A DNA stretch of 64,000 bases, from NCBI GenBank assembly GCA_023238725.1, contig CM041554.1, positions 20,322,050 through 20,386,049 on the forward strand, given 5' to 3'. The notes below the pieces were generated by a model, which was not told the origin of the DNA, did not search any database, and saw only the letters and a list, made by a program, of their open reading frames with translations. The stretch's first letter is position 1, and every line of letters starts with the position of its first letter. The translations under genes and the position numbers were made by a program. Shown here piece by piece: positions 12,301 to 22,518 of this stretch. This DNA is from Scortum barcoo (Eukaryota; Chordata; Actinopteri; Centrarchiformes; Terapontidae).

Positions 12301-13402
12301 TCAAATGCTAAAAAGAAGAACTATGTACAAGGCCAACCTCATACTTCCCACTATCATGGCACTTACAGACAATAATAAGGAAGCACTGGTCTCAAACACT
12401 GGCCCAATATGTTGGTGAACTAGGATTAAACCACAACCACTCGTACTGTAATAATAACACCAACATTTCCTCTGCTGTCTGAGGAAAATGTTATTGGCAC
12501 TAAAGATTGGGGGGGTTAACTAACAGCAAAAACATCAGCTCCAAGTCAGTGACCCTCTATTAGCACTTAACTATCACTATGCTGCATGTGACATTCCCCT
12601 CATAGTGACATTTAAAAGTAAGCATATTGAGGAACTCTGTCTGAGAGCTCAGTTTTCGTATTACTGTAAAAAGTTCAGGGATTGTGAATAGTCTAGTTTC
12701 TTACATTATATCATTACATTAGAAAAAAATGACAGAAAACTAGATTTTTCTTATTAGCTTATCCTTTGTAAATTATACTCATTTACCACCCTAATGTGTG
12801 TTATGATGTAAAGCAGACACAAGATGAAATCCCAATGTTTTGATATGGTGAAGCATCTGACAAATTCACAGTTGCAGGGGAGGGGAATGCAAAAACTTGT
12901 GTCTCTTGGCATGTAGAGGAGGAAAGGCCCTATCTTCATCTCAAGATCAGGCAACAATTCAAAGCTGAACAACAGTCCCGTGATTTGTTGCAGAGTGAAA
13001 AGGTGAGTTTCCACCAAAACCCGCAGTCTCACCTTACCCGTCAGGGGAAAGACATACAACATCGAGAAGCTGACGACATGTAAACCAGTTGTTTGATTTG
13101 GTCAAATAGAAACAACTATTGAGGTTTCTGTTCTCTACTAAAAAAGGTACTTGGTCAGGTGTTTGAAGTCTCTAGTACAGGCCTTGTTAAATGCAATACA
13201 AAAAATGTGGCACAAAAGAAAACTTTATATGAAATTTCCGTGAAGCCTTCAGTGGAGACTTCAACAATGCTCCCATTCAAATTTTCAAAAACATTTCTTA
13301 GATTTTGGTTGGAACAAGCACAAAACAGTTGGACAAAAGAAAATCCAACATGCAGCAACAGGATATGTGACATAGTGCAGGAAACAAAAGACTGCGTTAA
13401 AT
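6331..13402. other. Intergenic region between ebf1 and il12b
   Basis: About 7 kb without a recognisable gene. It contains short CA/GT arrays (7791-7810, 8303-8317), A/T-rich stretches, a hAT-like repeat end near 9.54 kb and otherwise unique DNA. A 102-codon frame at 9967-10275 and another at 12754-13062 (minus) show no family motifs. Because il12b lies directly upstream of ebf1 on the same strand, this interval must hold the distal ebf1 promoter sequence and the il12b 3' flank. Confidence 0.6.
9538..9665 (+). mobile_element. Fragment of a hAT-type repeat end (low confidence)
   Basis: The stretch around 9547-9582 (agtggttcttaacc...gcttgtgaccc) resembles the CAGTGGTTCTCAACC-type terminal sequence of non-autonomous hAT elements. 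The matching second terminus and an 8-bp target duplication were not found, so the extent is uncertain. Confidence 0.35.
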
Positions 13403-13408
13403 TTTATT
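13403..13408 (-). terminator. il12b: Candidate il12b poly(A) signal
   Basis: AATAAA on the minus strand about 125 nt after the il12b stop. It would give a short 3' UTR containing both AUUUA elements. Other signals further downstream cannot be excluded. Confidence 0.45.
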
Positions 13409-13469
13409 TTAGTACTTCATTTATAATTAAAATAGCTCCATATTACCAACACCATAATAAACTATAAGA

Positions 13470-13498
13470 TAAATAGAGATATATAAAAGCCAATAAAT
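13470..13498 (-). promoter_or_regulatory. il12b: AU-rich elements in the il12b 3' UTR
   Basis: Two AUUUA pentamers (complement of 13470-13474 and 13494-13498) lie 30-65 nt after the stop codon in an A/U-rich context. This is a usual signature of rapidly degraded cytokine mRNAs. Confidence 0.5.
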
Positions 13499-13531
13499 AT
13501 ACCAAACAGTTTTGGTATTCTGCTTCTTCTT

Positions 13532-13592
13532 TTACGCTTGTTTTTTGTTTTGGTGACGTCTGTTCTTTTTGTTCTTCTCGTCTCTCCTCAAT
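13532..13592 (-). CDS. il12b: il12b coding exon 8 (basic C-terminal tail; acceptor uncertain)
   Basis: A strong acceptor (T/C-rich ...gcatttcattacag) opens this exon. It completes Arg344 and adds LRRDEKNKKNRRHQNKKQA before TAA, a tail with ten Lys/Arg in its last 20 residues. A weaker acceptor at 13669-13670 would instead start at 13668, in another frame, and run to 13443 with a hydrophobic end. I prefer the short basic tail because of the better polypyrimidine tract and because it follows WSEWSYLR naturally. Confidence 0.65.
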
Positions 13593-16226
13593 CTGTAATG
13601 AAATGCAAATAAGAGGGAAACCAGATGTGAACACAGAAGTTCCAACTTTGTCTTCATCACTTGAGTTCCTGAGATGTAGCTCGGTGTCAAGTAAAAAAAA
13701 AAAAAAAAAGCCTATTAATCAGTGCAAAATCAGTAATAATGGAAGTAAAATATATAATAAACAGTAATAATATTTCCTTGCAACAAAACTCACATGTATA
13801 TCATCAATTTCTATATAAAAATGATCATTCATTTCCACAACACTCCACAGGGAGTATTAAAGCATCTGGGAGGGTTAGCTGCAGTTTGGCAGGAGGGGAG
13901 TCAGGTGATTGGCAAAAGATGGGAAACCCCCAAGTATAGAGATAAATTCTGAATCTCTCACTACACGTCACTGACCTGAGGTAGCTCCACTCGCTCCAGC
14001 GTGAGTTGCAGAGAGCATCCTTAGCTCGGACACAGACGGCCTTAGCCTTGCGCTTCACTTCAAACTGGCAAATGTCTGAAGAATTGATGATCAAGTTCTA
14101 TAAATCAAAAAGAAATTATTTAATTACCCAAGTTATGCAACATTTAACCTTCCTTATTCTTTGCGTGCAGTTGTGGAATTTCCTCGCATTGAACACAAAT
14201 AGTTTTTCTTTCTTTATTACTATCACTCTGCTTTTTTTCCCCTCCTCACCTTTGTGCCTCTTGAGTTAGTGCATGGTCCATCACACCTCTTGCACCCCCG
14301 TCTGAGCTGTGCAATCTGGAAAGTGAGAGGGAAGTAGGAGAAGGGACTGCTCCAGGAACTCGGGTAACTCCACTTTATTGTCGTCGCGTTGACTTTACTG
14401 ATATTTACCTTGTCAGGTTTCACTATCGAGGATGAGAGCAAAGGGCAAAGTGAGACACAAACAGATGAAAGAAAAACTGCAGAAAAACAAGTGTGTTTCC
14501 CCGAAGATGGCTCACCTATCTCTGACAGATAAAAGTGCTTCGAGTAGTTCTCCACCAGGAATTGCTCGGTCCTCACATAGATGGTGATCTGGATCTGTTC
14601 TCTCTCCTCAGCGTATGGGCAGTGCTGCTCCTCCACACACGAAACCCCATGTCCGGTGTCGTCCAATGAACAGCTGAACTGACTTTGGCCTGAGGAGCAT
14701 GTCCAATGCTGGCCGCTGGCGTCCACAGAACACTTGGCGTCATTGTCGTCATGAAGACTGCCAAAAAGAAAAAAAAAAGCTTTTATTTAGATGATTCACT
14801 GATTTTGTAGTTTTGACTCTGAAGGTGTAACAACTTCTTCCAAGAAGCGGTTACTGATAAAAGCCAAACATACATCAACCAGGAGCATTTACAGCTGTAT
14901 TATTTTTAGACGAACTCCGATCCCATGACATGCCCCTGATCCATAAATTACATAAAAAAATGACTTTGTTATGTTTTCTTTCATAAGGAGGTATTTATGG
15001 GTGTCACTGTGTAGTCTCAGCTCTGACATGAGTCTGAACACTGTGTTATTGTTGGAGAGCGAAACAGAAAACATTTCAGCAGTTTGCGAGCTTACCGTCG
15101 GGCTTTGATGAATGCCACTTTGCCAACGCGACTGCTGTGCCAGGTCCAGAAGCAGTGGAACTCTCCATTGTAATTCTGAGCGGAGCAGTCCAAATAATCT
15201 CCTGATGGGAACACAAAAAACAAACAGGAGGTGATGTAGCTTTTGAGACACTTTAACATTTCCCCAATTCTGGCTGCTGTGTAACAGTAATTGGACTGTA
15301 CTTTGGTCAGTTTTCACAAGGATCTTCCTCCTGGCACTTTCATCCTCTTGGATCAGGACCACAGTATGATTAAGGAGGGATCCATCTTTGTTGTGGCAGG
15401 TGTAGTTGCCCCCTCCTAAGCTTTCCTCCAGCTCCACCAGGTACGAGTTTCCTCTCTCTGCTCGCTGTACCCCGTTCTTCTTCCAAGAAATATCCAGGCT
15501 CTCGCTGTCCATCATCGAACGGTTCTTCGGCGACTCCAAGCAGCTCAGAGGCTGCTTGCCCAAAGTGCCATCCACCTCCACAACCAAAACTAAAAAAGAT
15601 GGATCGTAATATGTTAAGAAAGAATGATTTTGACTTTGGTGTAAGTGATGCGGTTTTATAGAGAACAAACATACAGTGGGGCAGGAGAGTCCAGTGGCTC
15701 ATAGGATTTTGGCGACTGACTTGCACAAATGCAGAGACGACGATGAAAACAAATAGCTTCATCTGAACAGAAGGACAGACGGGGAGGCAGTGAGGTGGTG
15801 GCAGTGATGTAAAAAAAGAAACAATGGAGTGCAAAGTATATCACACATAAATCCTGAATGCACATAACATGTTGAGATAATAACAAAAAAAAAAACATCT
15901 CATTGATGCTGTAATCTGTGCAAGAATTGAAGTCCTTAAATTCAACATTACATAAGCATGACTATAAGATAGCCATATTTGCACCCATAGAAACTTTATC
16001 ATTAACTTTTATCAGCGTCCAACCAAAAGCAAAAATAAATAAAAAATGCATTTACAGAAAACTAATTTCTCGTTATTTTCAAAACGACATAACTACCAAT
16101 ATAACCCACCTACAGTTCATCTGAAACCCGCAGCTTCACTTCCTCTCTACCAGTAACGTTAATAAAAAAGGTGTCTATTTAAGAAGTCAGACCGAAAAAG
16201 AAAAGCCTCCTTACCTTGACGTTCAT
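13532..16226 (-). CDS. il12b: il12b, interleukin-12/23 p40 subunit (complete, 8 coding exons)
   Basis: Exons 16226-16215, 15762-15675, 15589-15302, 15201-15096, 14757-14516, 14422-14250, 14097-13976 and 13592-13532 total 1092 nt and join without a frame error into 363 residues. Residues about 5-22 form a signal peptide (MKLFVFIVVSAFVQVSRQ). An Ig-like D1 follows (Cys50, Trp69, YTC with Cys98), then the D2 hallmark DYLDCSAQNYNGEFHCFWTW, a CSVDASGQHW block, the D3 entry IVKPDKV and SYPSSWSSPFSYFPLTFQ, and the cytokine-receptor WSEWS motif at 337-341. This is the p40 layout. p40 is secreted and pairs with p35 (IL-12) or p19 (IL-23) to drive Th1/Th17 responses. Position next to ebf1 matches the human locus. 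Teleosts have several p40 paralogues, and I cannot say which one this is. The last 20 residues depend on acceptor choice. Confidence 0.93.
13593..13975 (-). other. il12b: il12b last intron
   Basis: A 383-nt GT-AG intron, if the basic-tail exon is used. It contains an A-run at about 13691-13709 and the competing acceptor at 13669-13670. Confidence 0.6.
13976..14097 (-). CDS. il12b: il12b coding exon 7 (WSEWS motif)
   Basis: This 122-nt exon encodes NLIINSSDICQFEVKRKAKA, then VCVRAKDALCNSRWSEWSYL plus AG. WSEWS is the conserved class I cytokine receptor motif of the third domain. The donor is gtcagtga. Confidence 0.93.
14250..14422 (-). CDS. il12b: il12b coding exon 6 (D3 entry)
   Basis: This 173-nt exon encodes VKPDKVNISKVNATTIKWSY, then PSSWSSPFSYFPLTFQIAQL and a Cys/Arg-rich RRGCKRCDGPCTNSRGTK end, closing in phase 0 before gtgagga. 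It is equivalent to the mammalian IKPDPPKN and WSTPHSYFSLTF region. The CKRCDGPC cluster is an apparent fish-specific feature. Confidence 0.93.
14516..14757 (-). CDS. il12b: il12b coding exon 5 (D2)
   Basis: This 242-nt exon begins after a T-rich tttttggcag acceptor and encodes HDDNDAKCSVDASGQHWTCS, CVEEQHCPYAEE and the VENYSKHFYLSEI end. A gtgagcca donor follows. It carries the D2 cysteines and the ENY-S-F strand shared with mammalian p40. Confidence 0.93.
15096..15201 (-). CDS. il12b: il12b coding exon 4 (D2 start)
   Basis: This 106-nt exon lies between a tcccatcag acceptor and a gtaagctc donor. It reads RDYLDCSAQNYNGEFHCFWT, then WHSSRVGKVAFIKAR. This corresponds to the mammalian FLRCEAKNYSGRFTCWW segment of p40. 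Confidence 0.93.
15302..15589 (-). CDS. il12b: il12b coding exon 3 (Ig-like D1)
   Basis: This 288-nt exon encodes FLVVEVDGTLGKQPLSC through GGGNYTCHNKDGS and ends KILVKTDQ plus one base before gtacagtc. It contains the full D1 disulfide pair (Cys50, Cys98) and the core Trp69. Confidence 0.93.
15675..15762 (-). CDS. il12b: il12b coding exon 2 (signal peptide)
   Basis: The exon begins immediately after a ccttctgttcag acceptor and itself starts with ATG (MKLFVFIVVSAFVQVSRQ). It ends LLPH plus one base before gtatgttt. If exon 1 is untranslated, translation starts at 15762 and the product is 359 residues. Confidence 0.88.
15763..16214 (-). other. il12b: il12b intron 1
   Basis: A 452-nt GT-AG intron separating the 4-codon first exon from the signal-peptide exon. 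It is A/T-rich with no coding content. Confidence 0.65.
16215..16226 (-). CDS. il12b: il12b coding exon 1 (4 codons)
   Basis: ATG AAC GTC AAG, then a gtaaggag donor, about 40 nt downstream of a TATA box. It reads in frame into the exon 2 MKLFVF start, giving MNVKMKLF. An upstream ATG at 16234 opens a 3-codon frame whose TGA overlaps this ATG. If transcription begins about 30 nt from the TATA box, the leader is only about 15 nt, so the exon 2 ATG may also serve. Confidence 0.65.
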
Positions 16227-16264
16227 CTCCACATCGAATAGCGACTCCAGCGACGGGGAGCGAC

Positions 16265-16347
16265 TTTTATACGTGCGACACATAAGTGCCCAGACAAATT
16301 TCCCCCACCTCACCCTGAGCAGAAAAGTCCAGAGGAACTTCGCTTTC
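16265..16347 (-). promoter_or_regulatory. il12b: il12b core promoter
   Basis: The minus strand carries TATAAAA (16265-16271), about 40 nt before the exon 1 ATG. About 25-35 nt upstream of that is a GGGGGAAATTT Rel/NF-kB-like half-site (16296-16306). Further up is GAAAGCGAAG, an IRF/ISRE-like sequence (16338-16347). Mammalian IL12B is known to need c-Rel/NF-kB and IRF input, so the arrangement fits, but the sites are assigned by eye. Confidence 0.55.
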
Positions 16348-16461
16348 CATGAGCTCTGACTCTTCCCACCCTTCACTCACTTCCACAAATGTCCTCTTCT
16401 TTCTGACCTTTGGGGCGGCGCGCAGCATCACTTCGTCCCTTTTGTTCCTTAAAGTTGCCAT
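16267..16461 (-). other. Unidentified 64-codon ORF upstream of il12b
   Basis: An ATG-initiated frame on the il12b strand, starting MATLRNKRDEVMLRAAPKVR and continuing with TFVEVSEGWEESELMESEVP. It sits in a locally CpG-richer stretch. It ends at the TAA inside the il12b TATA box. A CAGGGTGAGG donor-like site occurs near 16315. Composition looks protein-like (charged, low Cys), but I recognise no family, and it overlaps the il12b promoter elements. It could be an alternative first exon, a short upstream gene or chance. Confidence 0.25.
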
Positions 16462-16645
16462 TTTCGCGGCTCCCCCAGTGCCCGACGTGTTTGTTTGTTT
16501 ACTCCCGGGATTCCCATTTCGCTTTCAGTTTGGTCACCGCCTCTCGTCTCACCGGCACCTGTGAGCAGGTTTGACGCATAACGTGAGCTGCGGCGAACAC
16601 CTGAGCGGCGTCGAGGCCTTTCCGGGATTTCTCGCTGGGTTTCTT

Positions 16646-16674
16646 TTTTCTTTCTTTCTTTCTTTCTTTCTTTC
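16646..16674. repeat. (TTTC)n / (GAAA)n microsatellite
   Basis: About seven TTTC units about 400 bp upstream of the il12b TATA box. On the il12b strand it reads (GAAA)n, the core of interferon-response half-sites. Confidence 0.9.
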
Positions 16675-17034
16675 CTCGTGACATACATTATTTTTTCAAT
16701 ATTTCTACATTTGATTTCTCTCGTGAAAACAGAAGTAAAAGAAAAAAAGATGCAAAGTGTCTTTTTCATGTTGTAGCATCCTGGTACGTGAACGACGTGC
16801 CCCTCGTCCCAGTGACGAAACAGGAGATAAAAACAGCCAAAGATGATGTCATTATCAGTCATACTTGGCTTAAGTTGGATGGCAGCTGGGCGAAATTATA
16901 ACAACTAAAAAGTCTAAAATAGCGACCTTTGCCTACTCCGCCAAGACTTAGGTGTTACGACAGGAAATAGCTTTAATTGCTCGTGCCAACCTGCGGCAAC
17001 AGGTAATACCACTTCCGGGCCAGACATCCTTCAG

Positions 17035-18262
17035 AATAAAAGCGCCAATATAACCCCAAATAAAGTTCAGCTGTTCTAGTAGGCTTTTCTTCACATTTTT
17101 GTAGCCACATCTTCCAGCACAAGCCATGGTCCGCAGAGAGCTTCCAAAGCATCAGAGGGATCTCATTGTTCAAAGATATCAAATAAATATACCATGGAAG
17201 ACAATGAAGACAGTCATCATCAAGTGGAGAAAATATGGCACAACAGTGACATTACCAAGAACAGGACGTCCGTCCAAAATTGATGATAAAACGAGGAGAA
17301 AACTGGTCAGGGTCAGGGAGGCTGGCTGCCAAGAGGCCGACAGCAACATTAGAAGGAGTTGCAGGAATTTCTGGCAAGTACTTGCTGTGTAGTACATGTG
17401 ACAACAATCTCCCGTCTTCTTCATATGTCTGGGCTACTATGGGGCTATGGGAAGGTGGCAAGATGGAAGCCTTATCTCTCGAAGAAGAAACATCCAAGCC
17501 CGGCTTCATTTTGCAAAACGACATTTGAAATCACCCAAACGCATAATAATTCCAAAAACCACACTGCTCATCACCAGAAGAACACCAAACCTACAGTGAA
17601 GCATGGTGGTGGCAGCATCATGCTTTGGGGCTGTTTTTCTTCAGCTGGAACTGGGGCCTTAGTCAGGGTGGAGGGAATTATGAACAGTTCCAAATACCAG
17701 TCAGTGTTGGCACAAAACCTTCCGACTCTACTTCTGTTAGAAAACTGAAGATGAAGAGGAACATCATCTTTCAGCACGACAATGACCCAAAGCACACATC
17801 CAAATCAACTAAAGAATGGACTTCACCAGAATAAGATTGAGGTTTTGGAACGGCCCAGCCAGAGTCCAGACCTGAATCTGATCGAACATCTGTGGGGTGA
17901 TCTGAAGAGGGCTGTGCATAGGAGATGCCCTCGCAATCTGTCAGATTTGGAGCAGTTTTGCAAAGAAGAGTGGGCAAATATTGCCACCATCATCAAGATG
18001 TGCCATGCTGATAGACTCTTACCCAAAACGAGTGCTGTAACAAAGTATTAGTTTAAGGGATGTGCATATTTATGCAACCAGGTTATTTTAAGTTTTTATT
18101 TTTCCCCTGTGAAGGTTTCAGTTTGTTTTTCAATTGCGTTGTACAGGTTATAGGTCACATTAAAGGTGGAAAAAGTTGTGAAATTATTTATCTTGGTGTC
18201 ATTTTTTTACATCACAAAAACCTGGCATTTGAACAGGGGTGTGTAGACTTGGTCATGGTTAT
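17035..18262 (+). mobile_element. Tc1-like DNA transposon, 5'-truncated remnant
   Basis: The interval carries a decayed Tc1/mariner-type transposase plus its 3' flank ending ...ggggtgtgtagacttgg near 18250, which resembles the right terminal region of a common fish Tc1 family. The left terminal inverted repeat is not visible, and homology to the family seems to begin around 17035-17060. No TA target duplication could be confirmed. It is therefore a dead, end-deleted copy. Confidence 0.85.
17126..18051 (+). pseudogene. Tc1-like transposase pseudogene
   Basis: Fragments in shifting frames cover the family in order. MVRRELPKHQRDLIVQRYQ is the N-terminal helix-turn-helix start. TVIIKWRKYGTTVTLPRTGR with GRPSKI follows, then HGGGSIMLWGCFSSAGTGAL, then IIFQHDNDPKHTSKSTKEW, then QSPDLNLIEHLWGDLK and the C-terminal CPRNLSDLEQFCKEEW. 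The second catalytic Asp (HDNDPKH, about 17774-17785) and the Glu of the DDE triad (IEHLW, 17884-17886) are present. The segment that should carry the first Asp (WSDE) is deleted around 17521-17550. Short internal deletions and at least four frame changes make it non-functional. Confidence 0.88.
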
Positions 18263-19352
18263 CCCACATTTTGGGACTAAAGAGTCCACTTTCATTGTTA
18301 TAGTGCAAATGTCAAAACGCTTATCGTGACCTGTCGGCTACACAAGGTTATCACAGTAATGACAGCCTAGTGTTTTCATAATGTGGCAAATTAAAAACAA
18401 AATTCTACAACTTTTAAACACCATGTCTCTTCCAGTGCACCACACTGTGATGCTACAATTAGTCTGTGTACAGCACATATGGACTATAAAAATAATTATG
18501 GTTTGTTGAGCCTTCATACATTTTATAACTTTCAAATATGTAATTCACTGCATGATGTAGCATCGCGTTATTTCCGTTGTTTTTCAATTTCTGTTTCTGT
18601 TTCAGCTTTCTGTTTTTGGATTGTAATAGCTTAAACTCCGGGATTAAACACTAGAAATCTGGGGCACTTCTTCTGCAACATTTACTTGGATGAAGGAATT
18701 ATGTTTATGATAGCATCCTATAATATCATAGTATGTTATTTAACCTTGTGGTGTCACAATGATGTCACAAAAACACATATATCTGCATGCCATTTAGCAG
18801 TATGTGTCAACTCTGAAACAGGTTTGACAATCCTCAATTAAGTGTAAGGTTTATTTATAGCCACCAAAAACTCTCATGTCTCAGTGTCTCAAAAGAGAAA
18901 GCGATGAGCAGATGGTTTATGGTGTTTGTACTGCAACAAAATTAACCATAAGTGAACGTGTATGTATGACATGAAGATGTAACAAAACCACCTCAGCTGA
19001 GGATACTGTGCACCATGACCCTCTGACCTTCACTGAGAAACACAGCCTCATAGTGAAACCACAGAAGGGAAGAAAACAAAAGGCCAGGGTCAGAGAAGAA
19101 TGTCACATCCAGATGCCTGACAATAAGATATAGATAGATAGATATAGAATAATAAAAATGACAACAAATGGGGAATTGAGATCAAGATGAAAGGTGAAAA
19201 GAAACAAGAGTCGGTCAGAAAATTGGACGGGGCCCAACTAGGTTGACAGACAAAGGACTGGAGTTCTCAGGACCTGTTGCTTTCACTGTTAGGCCAACAC
19301 TGATGAAGCAGCTATTACTCACTCAAATTACAAAAGCAACACATGCATGCAT

Positions 19353-19353
<1 letters not shown>

Positions 19354-19391
<38 letters not shown>
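19354..19391. repeat. (AC)n microsatellite
   Basis: About 18 AC units preceded by ATGC repeats. Confidence 0.95.
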
Positions 19392-19395
<4 letters not shown>

Positions 19396-22300
19396 AACTG
19401 CAAAAGTGGTTAGGGGTTAGGAAAAATAAGAAGATCATGGATGGATGGAGTTTCTATGCCTGCCTGTTTGTACTTTCCTGTGTGGTATATGTTCATTCCA
19501 GCTACATGTGATCTTGAAACACCGTTAACATAAATGAACAGAATTACTACACACTGATTCTATTGATGAAATAATCATGGTTGATTATACCACAAGAAAT
19601 TTTTATGGACTGATCAGCGATGAACCACAGTATATGTCTTAGTCTATGTGATGTCAGGAACTGTCATTAACATGCAGTGATGAAACCTTAGGTTTCACTT
19701 TCATGACCTATACTGATGTCTGGGTACAGTTAGCATTTATCTGTTTCTAATTCCCTTTTGCTGCAATGTGGTTGTGTGTATCTGTACATGTGTGTTTTCT
19801 CTGTGTGTGTTGAGTGGGGTTAAAATAGTCTGCTGTTAATTGAGTTAAATGTCATAATCTTGCAGAGTATCATCAGAGGTTTTGGGTGTGAAGCCTTTGG
19901 GCCAGACAGCCTTTGAACCACTGTAGAATCCCATTAGGACACACAGTAGTGTACTTATGTCTATAACTCAACACTTAATGGGGCTTGTCACTTGGCTAAG
20001 CTATGGTGAAGGGGTGCTGTTAAATATGTGTAGATATAAAAAGTATGGAGTCATTAATTAACTCTAATGTTTTATATTTGTGGTCCTGGGGGGACTCTGT
20101 AACAGCTCAAAAACTACTTACTGTTGTTTTATTAGCTCTTCTATTATTTGCAGACCTTTACTAATTTAATGAGAATTGCTTGTCATTTTGAACTGAAAAC
20201 ATGTTACACTACAGAAAATTACACATTACCTCTGTTTGGGGTGACATCAAATCATAATCCAAATCCAAAATCCAAATCTCCATATTGGCATTATCAAAGT
20301 CGGAAGAAAAGATGTGACTATGTGACAGAAAGAAACTGTTAAATCTTGAAGTAGCTATTTTTAGACACAAATGGGTCTGTGATGAAATGAGGAAGTACAG
20401 TCAGCGTGACCAAAACAAAAGGATAAAATGATCAGTCAGGATTTGTCTCACAGAATATCCTGTGTAGTGTTTATGTCTGACCACTAGATGTCCTCAGAAG
20501 GTTGCAGCTGTCTGTGTGTGAGACTTCACAGCAGTTTCCATTTGAAATTGAAAAGCTGTCCAACAAGTTGAAGTAAAGGTTTAGAAATTCCACGTAGCCA
20601 ATCCAAGCAGCATCATTACATCATGCGCACTGTCGCACATGTGTAGTTTTGCTTAGTACAGACTAAGATTTAATTGAGTGTGGCTGGTGTCCTCGCTCAA
20701 GTGTCATAACTCGATGTTCTGCAGCTGTTGAGAATTACATGGCTGGGCAAGAAGCTCTGTGCAGGCTTGTGATCTGTGGCTCTCTGCTGGAATGTCTCCC
20801 AGATGCCCCCAAACCGTAACAGCTGGAATGAAATTCGGAGCAATGATCTCATGTGAGCGAGGGATGGAAAGTAGGGAAACAAAAGGAAAATAGAGGAGGC
20901 AGTGGTGATGTAACGTGTGCCTGTGTATGTGTGTGTGTGTGTGGGTCAGAGAGAGAAAGGAGACTGGATGAAAGTGAGGGTGGATGGAGATAGAGAAAGG
21001 TTAAGTCATATAGAGTGGTGGATTCTGCACCCTGATCCACAGATCCTTGTCTCTTACTGACAGAGCCCTCTGTGATCCTGAACAACAACAGATTTGGACA
21101 GACCTCCGTGGCATTTTATTTAGGCTTTCCTGAAGTTTAGTTGGTGTGTGTGTGTCTGTGTTTATACAAATTCTCATTAGATCCTTTTAAAAGATTTGTG
21201 GGGAAAGGAGAGACATCATTTGTTTACAGATTCATAGATTTATGGACATTTCCCTCGCTGGAAATGACACAAACTGTCCTGCAGTTCCTGATCTTAGCAT
21301 TCCCCTTGGTGGAGAACCGCTCATTAATACAAAACCAGATTTATTGTGTTAATAACAATAAAGTCAAACTGTCAAGTGAGGAATGTCCAGTACAGTGAAC
21401 CAGTCAGGGGTGTTTTTACTAGAGAGGGCTGATTCCCATTCATTCTTCCTGTATTCTGACCCCACTTAGAGGACACGTGCAGGCTCAAATTTAAGATGGT
21501 GTGTGGAGCGTTGGTCTTTACTGAAACATTATACTGCAGCAGAAGTATGTCTTCATCTTTTCTGGTCTTAACTGCCCATTGTCATTGTCAAGTTCAATCT
21601 TTATTTTAAGACACTGACAATGAACAATGAAGTAATTTGAAGCAAAGTGATTCATGATTTCCCTCTCTCCTGACATGTTGATATTTGGTATGTATAATGT
21701 TTACCATTTACACCACTGACTGGCACTAGAGACACAGTACAGCTGCAGATTACTGGAATGTTATCTATGGCACAAATTAAAATTGCACCTAATTTTATTC
21801 TGGAGGTTTTCCTCATACCTACTACAAGCACAAATAAACAACCTTGCCACAATCCAACCAAAAAGGGTTTAAACTCAATTTCCACATGTCTCATTGAATA
21901 ATTGCCAATTATAGAATATCACCTCTGTGTCCTTTCAACAAAGCTGCCTGTTTTTACATTGACTCTTGGCAGTTTAACTTTATATCAAATCACCTCATGA
22001 CAGAACTCAAGCAGAGGGGAAGAAATACCAGAGCCTGTTTCAAAGTAAATAGAAGAGTTCACAGGGTTCAGTAAGTTTTAATGCGACACTTTCGCTGCAG
22101 ATGAAGAGTTACTAATGAATCTAGCGTCCCGCAGTGCCACAGTCTCTATCGTCCTCTGTCAGGAATTTATAGGCTGGTGCCGCCCCGTTTATCGTCCTTT
22201 CTCAGAGGAACAGGGTCAGTGAGGGGTAGCCTGCTGGAGAGAAGGGGAAAGTGGAGGGATTTTCTCTGGCATTATATCACATTTTCTCAGACTGCCTACA

Positions 22301-22494
22301 AAGTGTCTCTTCTAACACCGCAGGAAAAGTCACTTTGTTTAACTTTTGGCACTTTTGTTCACGCCTAAAACTTGTTAGAGAAGAAAATAGTGTAAGGCAG
22401 GAGGAAGATCAGTGTGATCAAAGTGTCTATCAAATGGCCTGATGGTTTGGCTTTACAAAAAGGCCCTTTATGTGTAACAATGTAATGAGTGTTT

Positions 22495-22518
22495 TGTGTG
22501 TGTGTGTGTGTGTGTGTG
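22495..22518. repeat. (TG)n microsatellite
   Basis: Twelve TG units. Confidence 0.95.

Noticed and set aside
12754..13062. 102-codon minus-strand frame downstream of il12b
   Set aside because: No motifs and beyond the il12b stop and poly(A) signal; treated as chance.
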